Shown piece by piece: positions 60,467 through 64,000 of a stretch of DNA of 64,000 nt. Source of the stretch: Plectrocnemia conspersa (taxonomy: Eukaryota; Arthropoda; Insecta; Trichoptera; Polycentropodidae); contig VTFK01000277.1 of assembly GCA_009617715.1 (NCBI GenBank), positions 124,001 to 188,000 of the forward strand, written 5' to 3'. Made by a program: the position numbers and the translations under genes. Positions within the stretch are counted from its first letter, which is position 1. Each line of letters starts with the position of its first letter. The notes under the pieces were generated by a model. It was not told the DNA's origin, searched no databases, and saw nothing but the letters and a program-made list of their open reading frames with translations.

Positions 60467-61150
60467 ATTTGGCAACCACACACAGTCCTCGTTACGACCA
60501 GAAAAAATAACACGCGTGTTCCTAATATAAATATTTTTTTGTCTTTGAAAGAATATTTCTTCATTGCAAAACAATAGACCACACAGATACACGTATCTTT
60601 TTCTTAAAACTGTGACCAAAATAATCATCCATCAACAAGGAAACAAGACAATAGCGTAAAGGATTGGGACCTAACAAGCCCACGTTACGACCAGAAAAAA
60701 TCATAAATAACACGCAAGGATTCTCCAGTGGATTGAAAGAATATTTTTTGTTGCGAAACGGTCGCTAATATAACAAATCACAGTTGCAGTATACGATCTT
60801 GTACAATGCCCATCAAGCAAATGTCGCTTTCTAAAGGCGTATAACTATTTCTCTGTTCTAAGAAACGACTACATCTATTGACTGGATGATCGTTGCATGA
60901 TTGTGATTGATCGAAAAGCTTCACAGCCCTGACTTCGACAAAGAGAGGACAGTCACAAGCAGACACTCGAAAAGACCAGCAGACTCCCGCAGCCCGCGGA
61001 CATCATAGAGAGGACCACATTGTCCGCGGCATATGGCATCCTCCGTTATATTGTCGCTGCCATGCCATTACCAAGATCTTTGAGGACCTCCCACGGACAT
61101 CATCCTTACGCCAGCTTCTCCACCACCGCTCGGAGAAAACATCTCTCAAA
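60467..61150 (+). mobile_element. LTR-like repeat, copy C, with internal duplication
   Basis: It begins TTTGGCAACCACACACAGTC, like the LTR at 51371. CTGTGACCAAAATAATCATC parallels the same zone of the other copies. From 60700 (CATAAATAACACGCAAGGAT) to 61130 (GCCAGCTTCTCCACCACCGC) it matches copy A at 3153-3755. An internal segment, CGTTACGACCAGAAAAAAT through GAAAGAATATTT, occurs twice (60490-60575 and 60683-60755). The right end and any target duplication are not clear. Confidence 0.65.
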
Positions 61151-63007
61151 ACTATTCTTGAATTGTTTTTGAATTATAGTTTTGGGTTCCAGAACGTCTT
61201 TGTGAATCACGATCGCGGTGATTTTTTACATTGCACTGCTGGTTTGGTTCGTATTTCTAATTATGTATTATTTTTATCTTAACTTTTAAAATATTTTTTG
61301 TGTGACGCATTGGAGGTAACCTTTTAGGTCACAATGGTCTAAATTCAATCAAAATAAATAATAATAAATATTATTTGACGACATGTAGGTCGAGATATTT
61401 TAAGAAAAATATTTTCTGCAGATCTTCAATTGTGATTTTTTGTTAGAATATTATTATTTAATATAGCTATGTGACATATTTATCAACAAGGGCAAATGAA
61501 CAAACACGCTATCAACCCTTATTCAAATTACTTTGACTACATCAAGATCTGCCTACGCTTCCGAACAAATTCAATAACAAGACATGCGACGTTCTCCGGC
61601 TTCAATTTTCGTTCCACATTTTCTCCATTATTGTGCCGTAAGATAAAAATCAAATTACATATCTTCACGTGTGCATGCCTACACATATATATTATACATA
61701 AACATATTTATTTTCAGAGCTGAAATTAGTTTTCGCCATCAGATAGAGGCGTCGTGTTTCGACTTTTTTGCCCTATGAAAACTTTTTGGACGGCATTGCT
61801 GCAAAATTCTTGGCGAAATATAAAAAGAGCTTTTGACGTCTCTGCTTTGACATTTTTGCCTTCATTATGATAATAAAACGGGTGCAGGAAACACCTATCA
61901 TCCATCAAGATCGGTAGCCAAACTGTCATCGCCAGGCAAATTAAATTAAGTACAGTCACGGCGAGCGGCGACACAGCAGTAGGAGGGTTAAATAAAGGTT
62001 GGGAAAAAATTTCATATTTTTTTCAATAGAAAATTTACATATATTTTAAATTGGCGGATCAAAAAAGAGGATTATTGTTGAATTAATTATGAAATTTGGG
62101 AGAATTAAGGGATAATGAGGAAGTGGGAAGATGAAAAGAAATTGATAATCTTACTTCGATATAAATTTAATGTAAGAAAAATACAAATAAATTTGGATGC
62201 CCATGAAAAATTTGAGAATGTCCATTAAGTGCGTATATCAACATGTCTGTACAATCCTTGTTGATTTATAATCGCAGTACGCATATGCATGTGAGCATAT
62301 GAACCACCCTAGACGGCATAATTGCTTTTTAATGATGCATTTTGCCGTCTGGCATTTTGCCTTGGAATGTCTGGAAATCATACAAATATGGTACGGTGCC
62401 TTCTGTTCGCTGGTCAAATATTTATCTACCATTGCCGCGTGGGAACATTGGACAGTTTTTGAAAAGCGAATGTACCGAAAAAACGTGGGAAAATCTACGA
62501 AACGGCTTCGAGTTTTTCAAAAATGAAAATTTCCGGTATGAGAATGACAGTAAAAAGCTCATTTATCAATGTGTGACCAAAACTGTTGTCTTTGTTACAT
62601 TTCTAACATATTGGTGTGACTACAGATAACCCAAGCTCAAGAATCGAAAGTTATATTTATTTATAGGCGTTGGTCAAATGAAAATAAAATATTGCGGAAC
62701 AAATATATATTCACTTACTTAATTTAGATTTTGTCAATTTTAAAATTTATTTAATTTTTACGATTAATTATAATATAATATAATACATATTACTTTTAAT
62801 ATTTTTTTTATATCAATGTCACTTAAAAAATACTATTTTTTTCTTAGTGATAATATAATAATTAATCTATTTTTTACCAAAACATTTTTACGACTGATTA
62901 TTTTCCGCATCTGTATATTTACATGATTGGTAATATAAAATAACGGTAAAAATTTCTATATTTAACATATTATTTTTACATATGCTATTTTTATTTTTAT
63001 TTTTTTA
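61151..63007. other. Stretch with GC-intermediate patches, no gene recognised
   Basis: 61490-61990 and 62230-62640 are less AT-rich than their surroundings and carry overlapping frames on both strands (75-95 codons) that match nothing I know. The minus-strand frame at 61726-61974 has a hydrophobic stretch but no ATG at its start. 62690-63005 is very AT-rich. Confidence 0.4.
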
Positions 63008-64000
63008 GATTAAATTAATACCATAGTGGCCTAACAGTTTACCCCAATGCGCCACGATGGTCGAAAACGTATTTTAAATTTATAAAACATAAAAAAAACG
63101 TATATATACATAAATATAACTATACTTAAACATAACAAAAAATTATAAAATATTAAAATTAAATGATACAAACTGGATCAGATCCTCGTAGCTAACATTA
63201 AATAAGTCAATATGTAATGCCAGCGTATTAAGGAGCCGGATGGCCACAGCTATAGGCGAGTCGGCAAGTGCGGATGTCCTAGCCCTAACGGCCATCAAAA
63301 GAGGTCTCGATCGTGATTCTCGAAAATGTTCCGGAACCCAAAACTGGAATTCCTCGAGAATAGCTGTATTGTCGACAGCACCTTTTAGTAATTTGAAAAA
63401 AATGCTTAGCGACATACAGCTTTCTGCGAGAACTCAAATCCCAACGCTCCTAAAAGAAAGGCGCTGGGATATAAGTACAGATAATACCCAAATGTCCTTT
63501 TGTAAAGGTATCTTAAATACCTATTTTGAATTTTTTCCACTAAAAGGGAATATTTGGCCATTCGGGGATTCCAAATTATAGATCCCGATTCAAGAATGCT
63601 ACGAACTAAGGTGTCATAGAGGATGCGAATAACTGACGGATCGTCAAAGTGAAAGGCATTCCTCATAACAAAGCCGATCATCTTGGAAGATTTATCACAG
63701 ACGTCGTGTATGTGTAGAGAGAACCTCCATTTGCTTTCGAAAGTGATTCCGAGATCTTTAGTGGAAGTTTCTCTAGTCAAAATGTTACCACCGAGATGGT
63801 AGAAATAAGCTGATGGCGAACGGGATCAAGAAAATGACACAGTATGGCACTTTCCGACACTAAAAGGCAGACGGTTAATGGAAGCCCATCTCCACAAAGA
63901 GTCTAAGTCACTTTGTAGAGAGAAGGAGTCTACAACAGATCGAATGCATTTATATAATTTTAAATCATCTGCGTACAAAAGAAAACTTGAATTTTAAATT
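63008..64000 (-). mobile_element. LINE (jockey-like), 3' part of reverse transcriptase ORF and 3' UTR; cut by window edge
   Basis: On the minus strand the YADD catalytic box of reverse transcriptase lies at 63964-63975 (FLLYADDLKLYK). It is followed by LQSDLDSLWRWASINRLPFS, KDLGITFESKW, the thumb region ILYDTLVRSILESGSIIWNP and then IQNRYLRYLYKRTFGY to about 63406. A single frameshift near 63410 moves into a second frame, SLSIFFKLLKGAVDN, SRPLLMAVRARTSALADSPI, IRLLNTLALHIDLFNVSYED, ending in a stop at 63143. A stop also interrupts the segment just after the YADD box, in SFS(stop)SRSP. The 3' UTR ends near 63008 in TAATTTAATCT plus an A-rich tail. The upstream part lies outside the window. It is recently inactive, and its family also left the fragments at 13008 and 24745. 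Confidence 0.9.

Noticed and set aside
61726..61974. Minus-strand frame with a hydrophobic start, considered as the laminin signal-peptide exon
   Set aside because: The frame has no ATG at its beginning (it opens with GTG and is open further upstream to a stop). The following residues do not resemble laminin, and no donor in the needed phase stands out.
63240..63581. 113-codon plus-strand frame
   Set aside because: It is antisense to the LINE reverse transcriptase region, which explains the open frame.

Overview
The window is AT-rich nuclear DNA from an insect, possibly a moth or butterfly; that placement is an inference. It has spliced exons with GT..AG borders, very long introns, abundant microsatellites, and insect-type transposons: jockey-like LINEs, a cecropia-type mariner, LTR remnants and several MITE families. 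There are no bacterial-style operons, rRNA genes or CRISPR arrays.

The only host gene I can identify is on the minus strand. Two exons at 29792-29954 and 25677-25845 join in frame across a GT..AG intron. They encode about 110 residues of the N-terminal (LN) domain of a laminin alpha chain of the alpha-1/2 type, which is wing blister (wb) in Drosophila. The signal-peptide exon must lie above 29954 and the rest of the gene below 25677. I could not recognise either inside the window, so the introns are very long: at least 25 kb on the downstream side if no exon was missed. Nearly everything else is intron or upstream sequence filled with repeats.

Layout. 1-13 kb: AT-rich DNA with an LTR-like repeat (3.15-3.76 kb), a decayed jockey-like reverse transcriptase (7.84-8.45 kb), a short high-GC MITE (9.5 kb) and a TA-flanked 869-bp MITE (11.2-12.05 kb). 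13-25.6 kb: a LINE 3' end, three tandem copies of a ~170-bp repeat, a long (TA)n tract, a pair of inverted repeat arms around a GC-rich block (18.2-19.45 kb), a second LINE fragment and a 21-bp minisatellite. 25.6-30 kb: the two laminin exons, whose intron carries a second copy of the TA-flanked MITE. 30-49 kb: dispersed repeats, an 802-bp foldback element with a perfect 50-bp inverted repeat (40.4-41.2 kb), a piggyBac-like TTAA-flanked element (42.1-43.0 kb), palindromes and tRNA-like SINE heads. 49-64 kb: a solo LTR with a 5-bp target duplication (51.4-52.0 kb), another reverse transcriptase relic (56 kb), a repeat trio (57.6-58.8 kb), a broken mariner (59.2-59.7 kb), a third LTR-like repeat (60.5-61.15 kb) and the 3' end of a LINE with an intact YADD box (63.0-64.0 kb).

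GC-richer blocks (for example 12.36-12.78, 15.0-15.4, 18.46-18.92, 43.06-43.62, 49.15-49.59, 49.73-50.01, 52.12-52.33 and 56.52-56.79 kb) stand out from the AT-rich background without a believable reading frame. They could be intronic enhancers or unrecognised transposon pieces. I found no novel multi-gene system. The most distinctive items are the foldback element, the repeat families present in several states of decay, and the very long introns of the laminin gene.
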